Origin: Aquibium pacificus
Lineage (GTDB): Bacteria > Pseudomonadota > Alphaproteobacteria > Rhizobiales > Rhizobiaceae
Direction of reading: 5' to 3'
Length of the DNA stretch: 64,000 bases
NCBI RefSeq assembly: GCF_040839445.1
Contig: NZ_JBDPGJ010000004.1
Location: 738,807-802,806 of the forward strand
In this document: positions 43,129 to 51,388 of the stretch, piece by piece
How positions within the stretch are numbered: the first letter of the stretch is position 1
Layout of the letters: the number at the start of each line of letters is the position of its first letter
Notes under the pieces: generated by a model
Databases searched by the model: none
Seen by the model: only the letters and a program-made list of their open reading frames with translations
Told to the model about the DNA's origin: nothing
Translations under genes and position numbers: made by a program

Positions 43129-43593
43129 ATGACCGGTGAGACGATCAGCTTTGTCTATGTGACCTACATCCTCTCCACGCCGCAAAAAGTGTTCGAGGCC
43201 ATCACGCGGCCGGACGTCGCGCGGCGCTACTGGGGCCACGAGAACGTCTCCGACTGGCAGCCCGGCTCGAAATGGGAGCATGTCCGCGCCAACGACGAGC
43301 GGACGGTCGAACTCGTCGGCAAGGTCATCGAGGTCTCACCTCCCTCGCGCCTCGTCATGAGCTGGGCCAATGCCTCCCAGGCGGACGATCCTTCAAGCTA
43401 CAGCCGGGTCACGTTCGACATCGTCGAATATGACGACATGGTCCGGCTGACCGTCACCCACGACGACCTGGTCGCGGGAAGCGGAATGGCGAACGGCGTG
43501 AGCAAGGGCTGGCCGGTGGTTCTCTCCAGTCTGAAATCGCTGCTGGAAACCGGTCGCGGGCTCGACGTCTTCGCCAAGCCGAAGGCGGCATGA
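43129..43593 (+). CDS. SRPBCC (AHSA1-like) domain protein
   Basis: The protein is 154 aa. SFVYVTYILSTPQKVFEAITRPDVARRYWGHENVSDWQPGSKWEH and SRVTFDIVEYDDMVRLTVTHDDL are typical of AHSA1-type SRPBCC proteins. It starts 2 bases after the ArsR stop. ArsR-SRPBCC pairs are a frequent unit, probably for binding a hydrophobic ligand; the function is unknown. Confidence 0.88.
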   Translation: MTGETISFVYVTYILSTPQKVFEAITRPDVARRYWGHENVSDWQPGSKWEHVRANDERTVELVGKVIEVSPPSRLVMSWANASQADDPSSYSRVTFDIVEYDDMVRLTVTHDDLVAGSGMANGVSKGWPVVLSSLKSLLETGRGLDVFAKPKAA

Positions 43594-43641
43594 TCCCATC
43601 GGCGCGACCGTTTATCGAACCGGAACTGTGGAGGCGAAACC

Positions 43642-44402
43642 ATGAAGATCGGCGTCATCGGCGTTGGCGAGATCGGCGGAACGCTCGCCGCGGGGTGGAG
43701 CGGGACGGGCCACGCCGTGCGCGTGGCAAATTCGCGCGGACCCGACGCGGTCCGGACGTTCGCGGATGAAATCGGGGCCGTCGCCGCCGATGTCCGCGGC
43801 GCGGTGGAAGGTGCCGAGGTCGTGCTGCTGTCCATGCCTTTTCCCGCGGTGGCGACGTTGCCCGGCGATCTCTTCGATCGGGCGGCGGAAGGCGTAGTGA
43901 TCATCGATACGGCGAACTACTACCCCGATGTGCGCGATCCCCGCATTCCGGAGATCGACGCCGGAATGCCCGAGAGTGTCTGGGTGGCGCGGCAACTCGG
44001 GCGGCCCATCATCAAGGCGTTCAACAGCATCATGTTCCACGCGCTCTCAAAACTGGGAAAGCCCAAAGGATCGCCAGACCGGCTGGCGATCCCCGTGGCG
44101 GGTGACGATGCCCGCGCCAAACATGTCGTCATGACACTGGTGGACGAGGTGGATTTCGATCCGGTCGATGGCGGTTCACTGGAGGATCGTGGCGGCAGCA
44201 GCCTTCGACGCCCGCCTATTGCTGCGATTATGACGTAGCCAGGACGCTGCAGGGGATCAGGGCGGCGGTCAAGGGCAGGGCGGAGACGATCCGCGACGGC
44301 GCGTGGCGGGAGAAATACGGCAGGCTGTTCGCCGGCAACCCCACCTATGCCGACGTCCATCCCGAGATCATCGCGATGAACCGTTCGTTCAACCCACTCT
44401 AG
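43642..44402 (+). pseudogene. NADP-dependent F420-reductase-like oxidoreductase, frameshifted
   Basis: The intact 5' part encodes MKIGVIGVGEIGGTLAAGWSGTGHAVRVANSRGPDAV (Rossmann loop), VVLLSMPFPAVATLP and VIIDTANYYPDVRD, the F420-dependent NADP oxidoreductase fold. At 44187 the frame changes: reading on in frame gives a stop at 44238, but sharing the T of GAT gives SWRQQPSTPAYCCDYDVARTLQ and about 70 sensible residues up to TAG at 44400. One base is missing at GGAGGATCGTGG. This is either a recent mutation or a sequencing error; the product would otherwise be about 254 aa. Confidence 0.85.
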
Positions 44403-44510
44403 ACCCGAGCTTCGGGGCCTCTGCTGCCCCACACCGAAAACGACTTCGGGAGGCCGGCACCGGGGTGGTTTCCCACAATTCGAATTGAGCGATCCATAAG
44501 GAAAACGACG

Positions 44511-44927
44511 ATGTCCATACAATACACCGGCGGATGCGCCTGCGGCGCGATTCGCTACGAGACGAGCGGCGAACCCCTCTTCCAGAACCATTGCCAGTGC
44601 ACGGATTGCCAGAAACGAAGCGGCACCGGACACGGCTCCTATCTCACCTTCCGGAACCGCGCGGAGATGACGATCACGGGCGAGGCGGCGAACTGGCGGG
44701 TCGCCGGCGACAGCGGCAACGACAAGGTCCACGCCTTCTGCCCGACCTGCGGCGCGCCCGTCTTCCTGACGTTCGCCGCGATGCCGGACCTCGTCGCGAT
44801 CCATGCGGCGAGCCTCGACGAGCCGGGCCGCTTCGTCCCGCAGGCGATCACCTACGCCATGCGCGCCCATGCCTGGGACAGGATGGACCCCGCGCTGCCT
44901 TCATTCGACAAGATGCCCGCCGGATAG
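44511..44927 (+). CDS. GFA-family (glutathione-dependent formaldehyde-activating-like) protein
   Basis: The protein is 138 aa. The zinc-binding Cys pattern is complete: GGCACGAIRYE (CxC), FQNHCQCTDCQKRSGTGHGSYL (CxCxxC) and FCPTCGAPVFL (CxxC). Members of the Mss4-like GFA fold are often annotated as S-(hydroxymethyl)glutathione synthase, though most have no proven activity. It is preceded by a short gap after the frameshifted oxidoreductase. Confidence 0.9.
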   Translation: MSIQYTGGCACGAIRYETSGEPLFQNHCQCTDCQKRSGTGHGSYLTFRNRAEMTITGEAANWRVAGDSGNDKVHAFCPTCGAPVFLTFAAMPDLVAIHAASLDEPGRFVPQAITYAMRAHAWDRMDPALPSFDKMPAG

Positions 44928-45023
44928 GTGCGGGCGGAGGTGGCGCGATCTGCGGCTTCGATCGCCCGCGTATGCGGGAGGTCTCGTGCGACCGGCCCCC
45001 GCGCGCGTCTCGTGCTCGAACTG

Positions 45024-45263
45024 TCACCCGCCCGAAAACGTCACCTTCACCCCGCGCTGCCGGAAATAGGCCTGCATCAGCTTGCGCCCCGACCGGTTGC
45101 CCTGCGCGAGCTTGGCCGGATCGAACACGGCCTCCTTCTGCCCTTCCCGCGCCATCGCGGCCTTGAGGGTCGCGATGTGCTCGTCGAGTTCGGCATTGTC
45201 CGCCTGCAGCGATTCGTAGATTCGGTCCGTCGCCTCGGCCACAGTCGGTTCGCTCACGCTCAT
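45024..45263 (-). CDS. Small conserved hypothetical protein
   Basis: The protein is up to 79 aa and highly helical: TVAEATDRIYESLQADNAELDEHIATLKAAMAREGQ, then DPAKLAQGNRSGRKLMQAYFRQRGVKVTFSGG. An internal GTG at 45257 has AAGGAG at 7-nt spacing and may be the true start. The family is unknown to me. It lies downstream of the truncated aminopeptidase on the same strand and is probably its native chromosomal neighbour. Confidence 0.68.
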   Translation of the reverse strand: MSVSEPTVAEATDRIYESLQADNAELDEHIATLKAAMAREGQKEAVFDPAKLAQGNRSGRKLMQAYFRQRGVKVTFSGG

Positions 45264-45329
45264 GCTCCTTGCTTGTCCGGCCGGCGGTTACCACGGCTTC
45301 GCCGCGACCGGAAGCGGGGAAGGGCGCGC

Positions 45330-46148
45330 CTACGCCCACTCCCCCTTGCGCATCACCGGTTCGCTCGCCCCGTCGGCGTCGATCCCGTCCACGTCGATCT
45401 CGCCCGAGCCGATCATCCAGTCGATGTGGATGAAGCTCTTGTTGCCGCCGGCGGTGGCGATCGCGTGGGCGTCCATCAGCGCGCCGTTGCGGAAGCATTT
45501 CGAGTAGCACTGGCCGAGCGCGATGTGGCTCGCCGCGTTCTCGTCGAACAGGGTGTTGTAGAACAGGAGCCCGCTCTGCGAGATCGGCGAGGAGTGCGGC
45601 ACCAGCGCCACCTCGCCCAGTCGCCGTGCGCCCTCGTCCGTGTCGAGCACCTTTTCCAGCACGTCCTGTCCGCGCGCCGCCTTCGCCTCGACGATCCGGC
45701 CTTCCTCGAAGCGCACTTCGATGCCGTCGATCAGCGTGCCCTGGTAGGAGAGCGGCTTGGTACTGACCACGCGCCCTTCCACCCGGCGCGCATGCGGGGT
45801 GGTGAACACCTCTTCGGTCGGGATGTTGGGGTTGCAGGTGATGCCGTTCTTGGCCGTCGAGGCGCCGCCGTGCCATTCGTGCCCGTCGGCCAGCCCCACG
45901 GTCAGGTCCGTGCCCGGCCCGGTGAAGCGCAACGCGGAAAAATTCTTGCCGTTCAGCCATACGGTGCGCGTGCGCAGTGCCGCATTGTGCGCGGCCCAGG
46001 CGGAAACCGGATCGTCGTTGTCGACGCGCGAGGCGGCGAAGATCGCCTCGGCGAGCTTGGCCACCGCCACGTCCTCTTCGTCGCCAGGGAAGACGACCTT
46101 GGCCCAGGAAGGGTTCGGATAGGACACGATGTTCCAGTTGATGTCGAA
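45330..46148 (-). repeat. Left arm of an 819-bp inverted repeat (aminopeptidase)
   Basis: Bases 45330-46148 are the reverse complement of 51827-52645 with about 95% identity judged from the stretches compared by eye, with no length difference. Similarity stops sharply after the stop codon on one side and at the TTC/TTT Phe codon on the other. The arms face each other across 5.7 kb. Confidence 0.85.
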
Positions 46149-46151
46149 CAC
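45330..46151 (-). pseudogene. M29-family aminopeptidase, N-terminally truncated copy
   Basis: It encodes 273 residues equivalent to residues 146-418 of the complete copy at 51389-52645, with about 95% protein identity (for instance VDNDD against VEGDD, EEG against EAG). The frame is closed by a TAG just upstream of a GTG, and the first 145 residues are missing. The truncation coincides with the edge of the integrase-bearing segment. The retained part has the C-terminal metal-site residues, including NKSFIHIDWMIGSG. It is probably non-functional. Confidence 0.85.
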
Positions 46152-46245
46152 GAACTATGGCAGCGGCAATCCACAGTGAGCAACATCGGGCAACAGGAAA
46201 GGCGTTCACTAAGAAGGGGTTACCGGCGCGCAGGCAAAGTCCGTT

Positions 46246-46285
46246 CAACATCGAACAACATCGACCAACATCGAGCAACATACAC
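46246..46285. repeat. 10-bp tandem direct repeats upstream of the integrase gene
   Basis: Units CAACATCGAA, CAACATCGAC, CAACATCGAG and CAACATACAC follow each other with exact 10-bp period. Another CAACATCGGG lies at 46181. The 10-bp phasing puts all copies on one face of the helix, as expected for cooperative protein binding, for instance arm-type sites of the integrase or sites of its regulator. Confidence 0.7.
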
Positions 46286-46366
46286 CAAATGTATGAAAGC
46301 GCCTTGCGGGTGGGTGTTTCGTGTTGTATGTTTTCATACATTTACAACTATGACGGGAAGACGTAG

Positions 46367-47521
46367 ATGGGCCGGTTGAACAAGCTGACCGACAAGCAGG
46401 TGAGGGCAGCAAAGACTGGGCTGCACGGGGACGGATCAGGCTTATTCCTGCGGGTGCAGGGCGACGCCCGCTCATGGGTGTTCATCTACCAGCGCGAAAA
46501 GCGCCGTCGAAATATGGGTCTTGGTTCGTACCCGACTGTTTCGCTCGCACTGGCTAGGGAGTTCGCATCTGTTGCACGTGAACAGATTGCCCGTGGCTTA
46601 GATCCTCTGGACGAACGCAAGCGCGCAAACCCGCCGACATTCGAAGTGATGGCTCTGAAATTCGTCGACGCGAACGCCCCGAACTGGACGCCGAACGTCA
46701 CCGAACGCTATCGGTCATTCATCGCAAAACACCTCGGCGCTCTGAATGCCATGACTGTCGACAAGATCGAGACGCCGCACGTGGTCGCGACACTCAAGCC
46801 ACTTTGGGGCACTCCGACTGGGGCCTATGTGCGCAGTGCGATCGAACGCATCTTGAATTATGCCACGGTGAGCGGCTATCGCGCCGAGGGTCCGAACCCC
46901 GCACGCTTTAAAGGGCATATCGCCCTCCTGTTACCTCAGAAGCAAACGCCAACGGAACACCACGCGGCGATGCCCTTCGCTGACGTGCCCGCGTACTACA
47001 AGCGGCTCTTGGAACGCCGTACGTTCGCGTCCCGCGCCCTGCAATTCACGATCTTGATAGGCCTGCGGCAAGCCGAGACGCGCCTGTTGCGTTGGCGCGA
47101 AGTCCGAGACGATCACATTGAAATCGAGGCTGAACGCTACAAGGCGCGCAAAGCGTTCAGAGCGCCGCTGTCCGCCCCCGCACGTGTCATCCTCGATGCC
47201 ATGCGCGCGATCAACCCCGACTCGGGGCCGGACGATCTCGTGTTCCCCGGTCGTGACGGCAAGTCGCCTCTATCGCACCGCATCTTCGCGCAGACGATGG
47301 ACTTCACCGGGGCGAAGGATTTCACCGTTCACGGGTTCCGATCATCGTTTGCCGATTGGGCGTTGAAGCAGGGGAATGCATTGCACGTAGTCGATATGTG
47401 TCTCGGGCATCTCGTCGGTTCGAAGGTGTCGCGAGCCTACTTGCGCACCGACATGCTCGATGAACGCCGCTCGATCATTGACGCCTGGGCGGAATACATC
47501 AAAGCCAGTCCGGCGAGTTGA
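46367..47521 (+). CDS. Tyrosine-type site-specific integrase (DUF4102 N-terminus)
   Basis: The protein is 384 aa. The arm-binding domain reads LTDKQVRAAKTGLHGDGSGLFLRVQGDARSWVFIYQ; the catalytic domain has GLRQAETRLLRWREV (Arg), VHGFRSSFADWAL (HxxR), DMCLGHLVG (His) and the Tyr in SRAYLRTDML. It is a complete P4-type island integrase and differs from the one at 1157-2398. It is preceded by 10-bp direct repeats. Together with the truncated neighbour gene it marks an integration event at about 46.15 kb. Confidence 0.93.
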   Translation: MGRLNKLTDKQVRAAKTGLHGDGSGLFLRVQGDARSWVFIYQREKRRRNMGLGSYPTVSLALAREFASVAREQIARGLDPLDERKRANPPTFEVMALKFVDANAPNWTPNVTERYRSFIAKHLGALNAMTVDKIETPHVVATLKPLWGTPTGAYVRSAIERILNYATVSGYRAEGPNPARFKGHIALLLPQKQTPTEHHAAMPFADVPAYYKRLLERRTFASRALQFTILIGLRQAETRLLRWREVRDDHIEIEAERYKARKAFRAPLSAPARVILDAMRAINPDSGPDDLVFPGRDGKSPLSHRIFAQTMDFTGAKDFTVHGFRSSFADWALKQGNALHVVDMCLGHLVGSKVSRAYLRTDMLDERRSIIDAWAEYIKASPAS

Positions 47522-47867
47522 AAGCCCATTCGCTAGAGGAATACATATGATACAATCGTCCACCGGTAGCAGCCGACCAATCTCTGTCGCTCCAAAGCCA
47601 CAGATGCTCCCCTGAAAAGCCGTCGCTTTCTGGAACTATATGTGGTCCACTATTGCAATCTAGATTGACCGGCCCGCTCTCGGCAGGGCTATACTGGAAT
47701 GCTGATACTCCTTGGCCAAAGCCCGATTCGCAGCCCAGTTGGCCGCCAGCGAGGCTTCTTGCCGCCATCCGTTCAGGCGCATATGCGCGTCCGAACTCGA
47801 GATTGGAGATCGAAAGTTAAATCACTAAAGACTTGAACCTCGAACAATCGGCAATACTATATGACCG
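47522..47867. other. Intergenic region between integrase and caspase gene
   Basis: These 346 bp separate the convergent integrase and caspase genes. No open frame has recognisable protein character and no clear terminator is visible. It may hold decayed island sequence. Confidence 0.4.
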
Positions 47868-49970
47868 TCAGATGCAGCCCCTACGCACCATGAGCCATCC
47901 ACCGAGAGTAGTCTTTTCATTCTGCGGATTGAGTAGTGTCTCCGACAAAACTGTCAAACACTCTCCACTGCCGACGGTTCCAAGCGTACCGGATGCGGCG
48001 GTTGGTCCAACGCGGAGATTCACTGCACTGATCGCGTACAGTTTATCTCCCTTCTTGAGCTCTGATGCCGCCGCGAACGGTGCCTCTTTGGTTGAAGCGG
48101 GTCTGAGCTGCCCCGCCGGAGTCGGATTACCAATCTCAGACATCTCATAGTAAGCAAATGCATTGAGATTCGCGAGGGCATCTACGATCGCTAATCGAAG
48201 CGTCTTATCCTTCACCAAGTCATGCTCAGACTGAAGAATATTCCGCGATATAGAGTCCATCGCAGTCCAACCTGTCTCTGACCGCGCGAGGGCCTCAGCC
48301 ACCGCTAGCTTGTAGCGATATGACCCGGAAGGTATACCGCGAATGAGTTCAGTAGCTAGGTCACCGTACGTAGATACCAATTTCGCCAGTTTCAGTCGGG
48401 CCTGCCGCCGCAACGTTGTATTCCCCCCCTCGGCTTCAAAAAGCAGGGCAGCAAGCAAATCTGGATCGGGAAGGGTTGATGATTCCTTTTCCGCCTTCGG
48501 TGAATTCGTAATGCTCGGGGGCGTAGCCAAGGCGACCGTTTGTAGCGCTTCCACCGCGACAGACTTCACTGAACTATCAGAGATGTCGATAACCGTCGCG
48601 GTCTCATCCGAAACAACCGGCACAAGCACCCTTGCGGACAAGCGCCAAGTCGAAGCTTTGCCCCCGGCTTGGACGACCGCTTCCGCCCCGCGCCTGGTTG
48701 CAGAAAGCTTCGGAGGTACAGTCACAAGGTAATCGGAGGCGCCGCAACTTCCACTGCAGCTAAGTCTCACATCGGCAAGCTCAGCATTCGATGGAAGTGA
48801 TTTTGGTATGCTGAGTACAAGCTTTTTCTCCGTAAATTCTTTCGGGCAAGTATCAGCGCATCCTTGCGAGCCGAAGTTCTCATAAATCTCAAGTTCGTAC
48901 TGTTGTGCAAGTGCTCCACCCCGACCTCCATCTTCAACCGCTCCGACGAATAGAGGCCTCAAGGCTAACTGGGAGCTGGATCTCGCTACTGAACTCGCAA
49001 CATTAATCGCTTCAGCGGGCAGCTTAAACAAAATCTCCCCGCGATCGAGTAAGTTATCATATAACCGTCCAATAGTCGGGGTCTGTCGCGGATTTTCCTG
49101 AGGGACCATTCCCACTAGAAAGGCACCAAGTTCCCTACCCGTCAAATAGCCGTCCCGGTTTGAATCAGCGGCTGGCCTCGCACCAAGGAGTGCCTGACTG
49201 AAGAGTTGTAGGAACTTACTCTGCGCGGGAACTTCTTGTTCCTCGGTGCCCGCGGCAAAAAACTCGCGTACTGGCAAATTAACGTGATCACTAAAGATAT
49301 AATCTTTTGGCAGCGGCTTGCTGTCCGCGATTTCTTCACCCCGTGAGTTGAAAATAGAACCAGAGAAGCAACTGTCAAATACAAACAGAGAATGTTTTAC
49401 CTCAATTGCCTGAGCCCACTCGACAAATTCACTCAAGCGAACGCCGTGCCTAATCACTTCTTCATCGAGGTTCTCATCGGTTAGTTTTGGAACGTCCACC
49501 GGTAGTAAGTACCCAGTGCGGCTTAGGACCATCTGTTCATTGTACGTTCGGGTGTGCACGCGTCGTGTGATGCCGTGCCCAGCGAAGTAGACTAAGAGAC
49601 GCGACTGTGGATTGAAGCCATATTCAGAAAAGAAGGATCGGAGCGCATGCCTAATCTCCGAGGCAGTGAGGTCGTAGTATACCTGGACGCTAAACCCATG
49701 CTGTTCCAAGGTGGTCCTCAGCTGCGCCATTTCACGACGAACTTCGGGAAGCTTACGTAAGAAGCGATATTCAGATTGTCCTAATAGGAGCGCGTAACTC
49801 CCATGGTAAAACTGAAAATCACGTCCCTTGGAGTCAGCATCGACCAACTCAACCTGAACCGCACCAGCTGGCGTCTGTTCATGGGGCTCAAGCGCGATTG
49901 CGGCGGTTGGAGCAAATAGAAGACATATGATTGCGAAAAGACGGACGAGATAAGCTGTCTCAAAGCGCAT
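47868..49970 (-). CDS. Secreted caspase-fold protein with C-terminal SH3-like domain
   Basis: The protein is 700 aa. The signal peptide is LFAIICLLFAPTAAIA. The caspase core has YALLLGQSEYRFLRKLP, the catalytic His132 in LLVYFAGHGITRR and Cys201 in LFVFDSCFSGSIF. An EF-hand-like loop (DSNRDGYLTGRE, about 269-280) follows. Residues 500-600 look like helical (HEAT-like) repeats, and the C-terminus (INLRVGPTAASGTLGTVGSGECLTVLSE) resembles a bacterial SH3 domain. It is exported, probably to the periplasm. It follows the peptidase-like gene after 4 bp. Lower GC than the chromosome suggests transfer. Confidence 0.87.
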   Translation of the reverse strand: MRFETAYLVRLFAIICLLFAPTAAIALEPHEQTPAGAVQVELVDADSKGRDFQFYHGSYALLLGQSEYRFLRKLPEVRREMAQLRTTLEQHGFSVQVYYDLTASEIRHALRSFFSEYGFNPQSRLLVYFAGHGITRRVHTRTYNEQMVLSRTGYLLPVDVPKLTDENLDEEVIRHGVRLSEFVEWAQAIEVKHSLFVFDSCFSGSIFNSRGEEIADSKPLPKDYIFSDHVNLPVREFFAAGTEEQEVPAQSKFLQLFSQALLGARPAADSNRDGYLTGRELGAFLVGMVPQENPRQTPTIGRLYDNLLDRGEILFKLPAEAINVASSVARSSSQLALRPLFVGAVEDGGRGGALAQQYELEIYENFGSQGCADTCPKEFTEKKLVLSIPKSLPSNAELADVRLSCSGSCGASDYLVTVPPKLSATRRGAEAVVQAGGKASTWRLSARVLVPVVSDETATVIDISDSSVKSVAVEALQTVALATPPSITNSPKAEKESSTLPDPDLLAALLFEAEGGNTTLRRQARLKLAKLVSTYGDLATELIRGIPSGSYRYKLAVAEALARSETGWTAMDSISRNILQSEHDLVKDKTLRLAIVDALANLNAFAYYEMSEIGNPTPAGQLRPASTKEAPFAAASELKKGDKLYAISAVNLRVGPTAASGTLGTVGSGECLTVLSETLLNPQNEKTTLGGWLMVRRGCI

Positions 49971-49974
49971 TTAG

Positions 49975-50958
49975 TTATTCCGTGCTCGCATCGTCAGGAA
50001 ATATCTCATTCAACTTCATAGTATCATTCTCTTCGAGATAGGCGTCGAAGTCAGCATAGCTGATCTCTGGATCTAGTTCGGGGATCCCAAGAGGGCTCCG
50101 TGATCGAGTTTGCTCGTATAGCCCGCGCTTGATAAGCTCCAAGTTCTCATCCCGAACGGCGCGATTCCACTTTGACGGATGAAGCATATAGCCCATGTTC
50201 AAATACTTCGAACTCTTCGAGTTAAGAATCCAGCAGTCGACTTTCTTGCCACCCGGCAACTGCGGGCAATAACCTGTTTGATTCGGTAATTTGTTCAGAA
50301 AGGCATATCTATAAGCATAGCCAGAATCGCCGGTAGTCCCATTCCCTTGAGCGGACCAATACTTAAAACCAACTGCGGCATCGCTATATGTCGTCAGTTC
50401 ATTCCCTTTGGCGTCGAGATACGCAAGGAAGATGACCGCATGCCCTGTCGGCTTTTTTCCAGGCCTATTGCGATTGATGTTAAGAAAGGAACCGGGGGTA
50501 AGTTCAGAAAATCTCACGCGCTTACCAATTCCGAATGTGACTAGCGCATCTGCGGTCCCGTAGGCATCAAGACGACCGTCGACCCATATATGAGATCGCA
50601 GGTCACGTGGCCGCATGCTGTTCCAGGTGGAGGCTGGCAGGAACTCATACACGCTCTTGTCGCCCGTTTCTTCAACATAAAACTTGATGGCATAAATAAT
50701 AGCTTCAGCGACTGCGGCCACACACATGGTGCGTGGCGGATTAGTCGGATTAATAGAGTCTCCGTTGTAGGCTATTTTGTGCGAATAAGCTCTGTTAATA
50801 TCATACCCTTTGCTAGGATAAGTCGACTGTAGATGTTTGACAGCCCTTAAGATATACCTATTAAATGAGTCCGCCGGTGGTGTCTGTGCCCAGGCGGTAC
50901 TGCAGATTATTACAGAACAGGCGATGCCAAAAAACATCGAAAGGAAGCGTGGAAACAT
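49975..50958 (-). CDS. Secreted Cys/His peptidase-like protein (NlpC/P60- or CHAP-like)
   Basis: The protein is 327 aa from an ATG with AGGAGG 6 nt upstream. The signal peptide is FFGIACSVIICSTAWA. A Cys in PPRTMCVAAVAEAIIYA (Cys79) begins a helix and a His follows in KPTGHAVIFLAY (His173), the order and spacing of papain-like NlpC/P60 or CHAP amidases; FKYWSAQGNGT comes next. The mature protein could cut peptidoglycan peptides. I recognise no exact family. It is the first gene of a two-gene operon with the caspase-fold protein. Confidence 0.72.
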   Translation of the reverse strand: MFPRFLSMFFGIACSVIICSTAWAQTPPADSFNRYILRAVKHLQSTYPSKGYDINRAYSHKIAYNGDSINPTNPPRTMCVAAVAEAIIYAIKFYVEETGDKSVYEFLPASTWNSMRPRDLRSHIWVDGRLDAYGTADALVTFGIGKRVRFSELTPGSFLNINRNRPGKKPTGHAVIFLAYLDAKGNELTTYSDAAVGFKYWSAQGNGTTGDSGYAYRYAFLNKLPNQTGYCPQLPGGKKVDCWILNSKSSKYLNMGYMLHPSKWNRAVRDENLELIKRGLYEQTRSRSPLGIPELDPEISYADFDAYLEENDTMKLNEIFPDDASTE

Positions 50959-51388
50959 GTTGTCCTCCTCTGAACAAGGTGAACTTAGCAGAATGTTTGA
51001 TTGAGTCAATCGTACGCAATAGATAGTGATTTGACTAACTCGTACATGCCACCTTAGGAGGAATTATCACATCCACGCTGGCTGGTGTATTTGGAAGAGC
51101 GACTTGCGTCTGAATTTGGTTGCGAGTGCTATTTTGCCTCTTGGTGCAAGGAAATCTAGCTAGATCTGCCGGTCTCGAGAGTGCGTCGCTACAAGAGTAT
51201 CTTAGCGAGGTATGTGCAGAGCTGAGCGGCTACAGCTTGAAGCACACCGTTTCACTCCCGCCCATCCGCGAACTTCGGACCGTCGGACAGAGGTCCATTC
51301 ATAGCTACCTCGCCAAATGCCGGTGGAAACTCTCGCAATGAGGCCCTATGTGTTCCGCGCGAATTGTTACGGAATTGTGAGAACAGGA
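50959..51388. other. Intergenic region before the complete aminopeptidase gene
   Basis: This 430-bp AT-richer stretch should contain the promoter of the peptidase/caspase operon (minus strand) and of the aminopeptidase (plus strand). It also contains the right border of the insert. I find no gene; a 73-codon frame at 51120-51341 has no protein-like features. Confidence 0.4.

Larger units (their letters stand above)
46152..51388. mobile_element. Integrase-bearing insert between two aminopeptidase copies
   Basis: The insert carries 10-bp direct repeats, a tyrosine integrase at its left end and a two-gene caspase/peptidase operon of clearly lower GC than the surroundings. Its left edge cuts the aminopeptidase gene. 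The right edge lies somewhere between the peptidase gene and the complete aminopeptidase. No att duplication could be recognised by eye, so the borders are approximate. Confidence 0.55.

Noticed and set aside
46246..46285. CRISPR or plasmid-origin iterons
   Set aside because: 10-bp contiguous units without spacers and no replication initiator gene nearby; an integrase-associated binding array is more likely.
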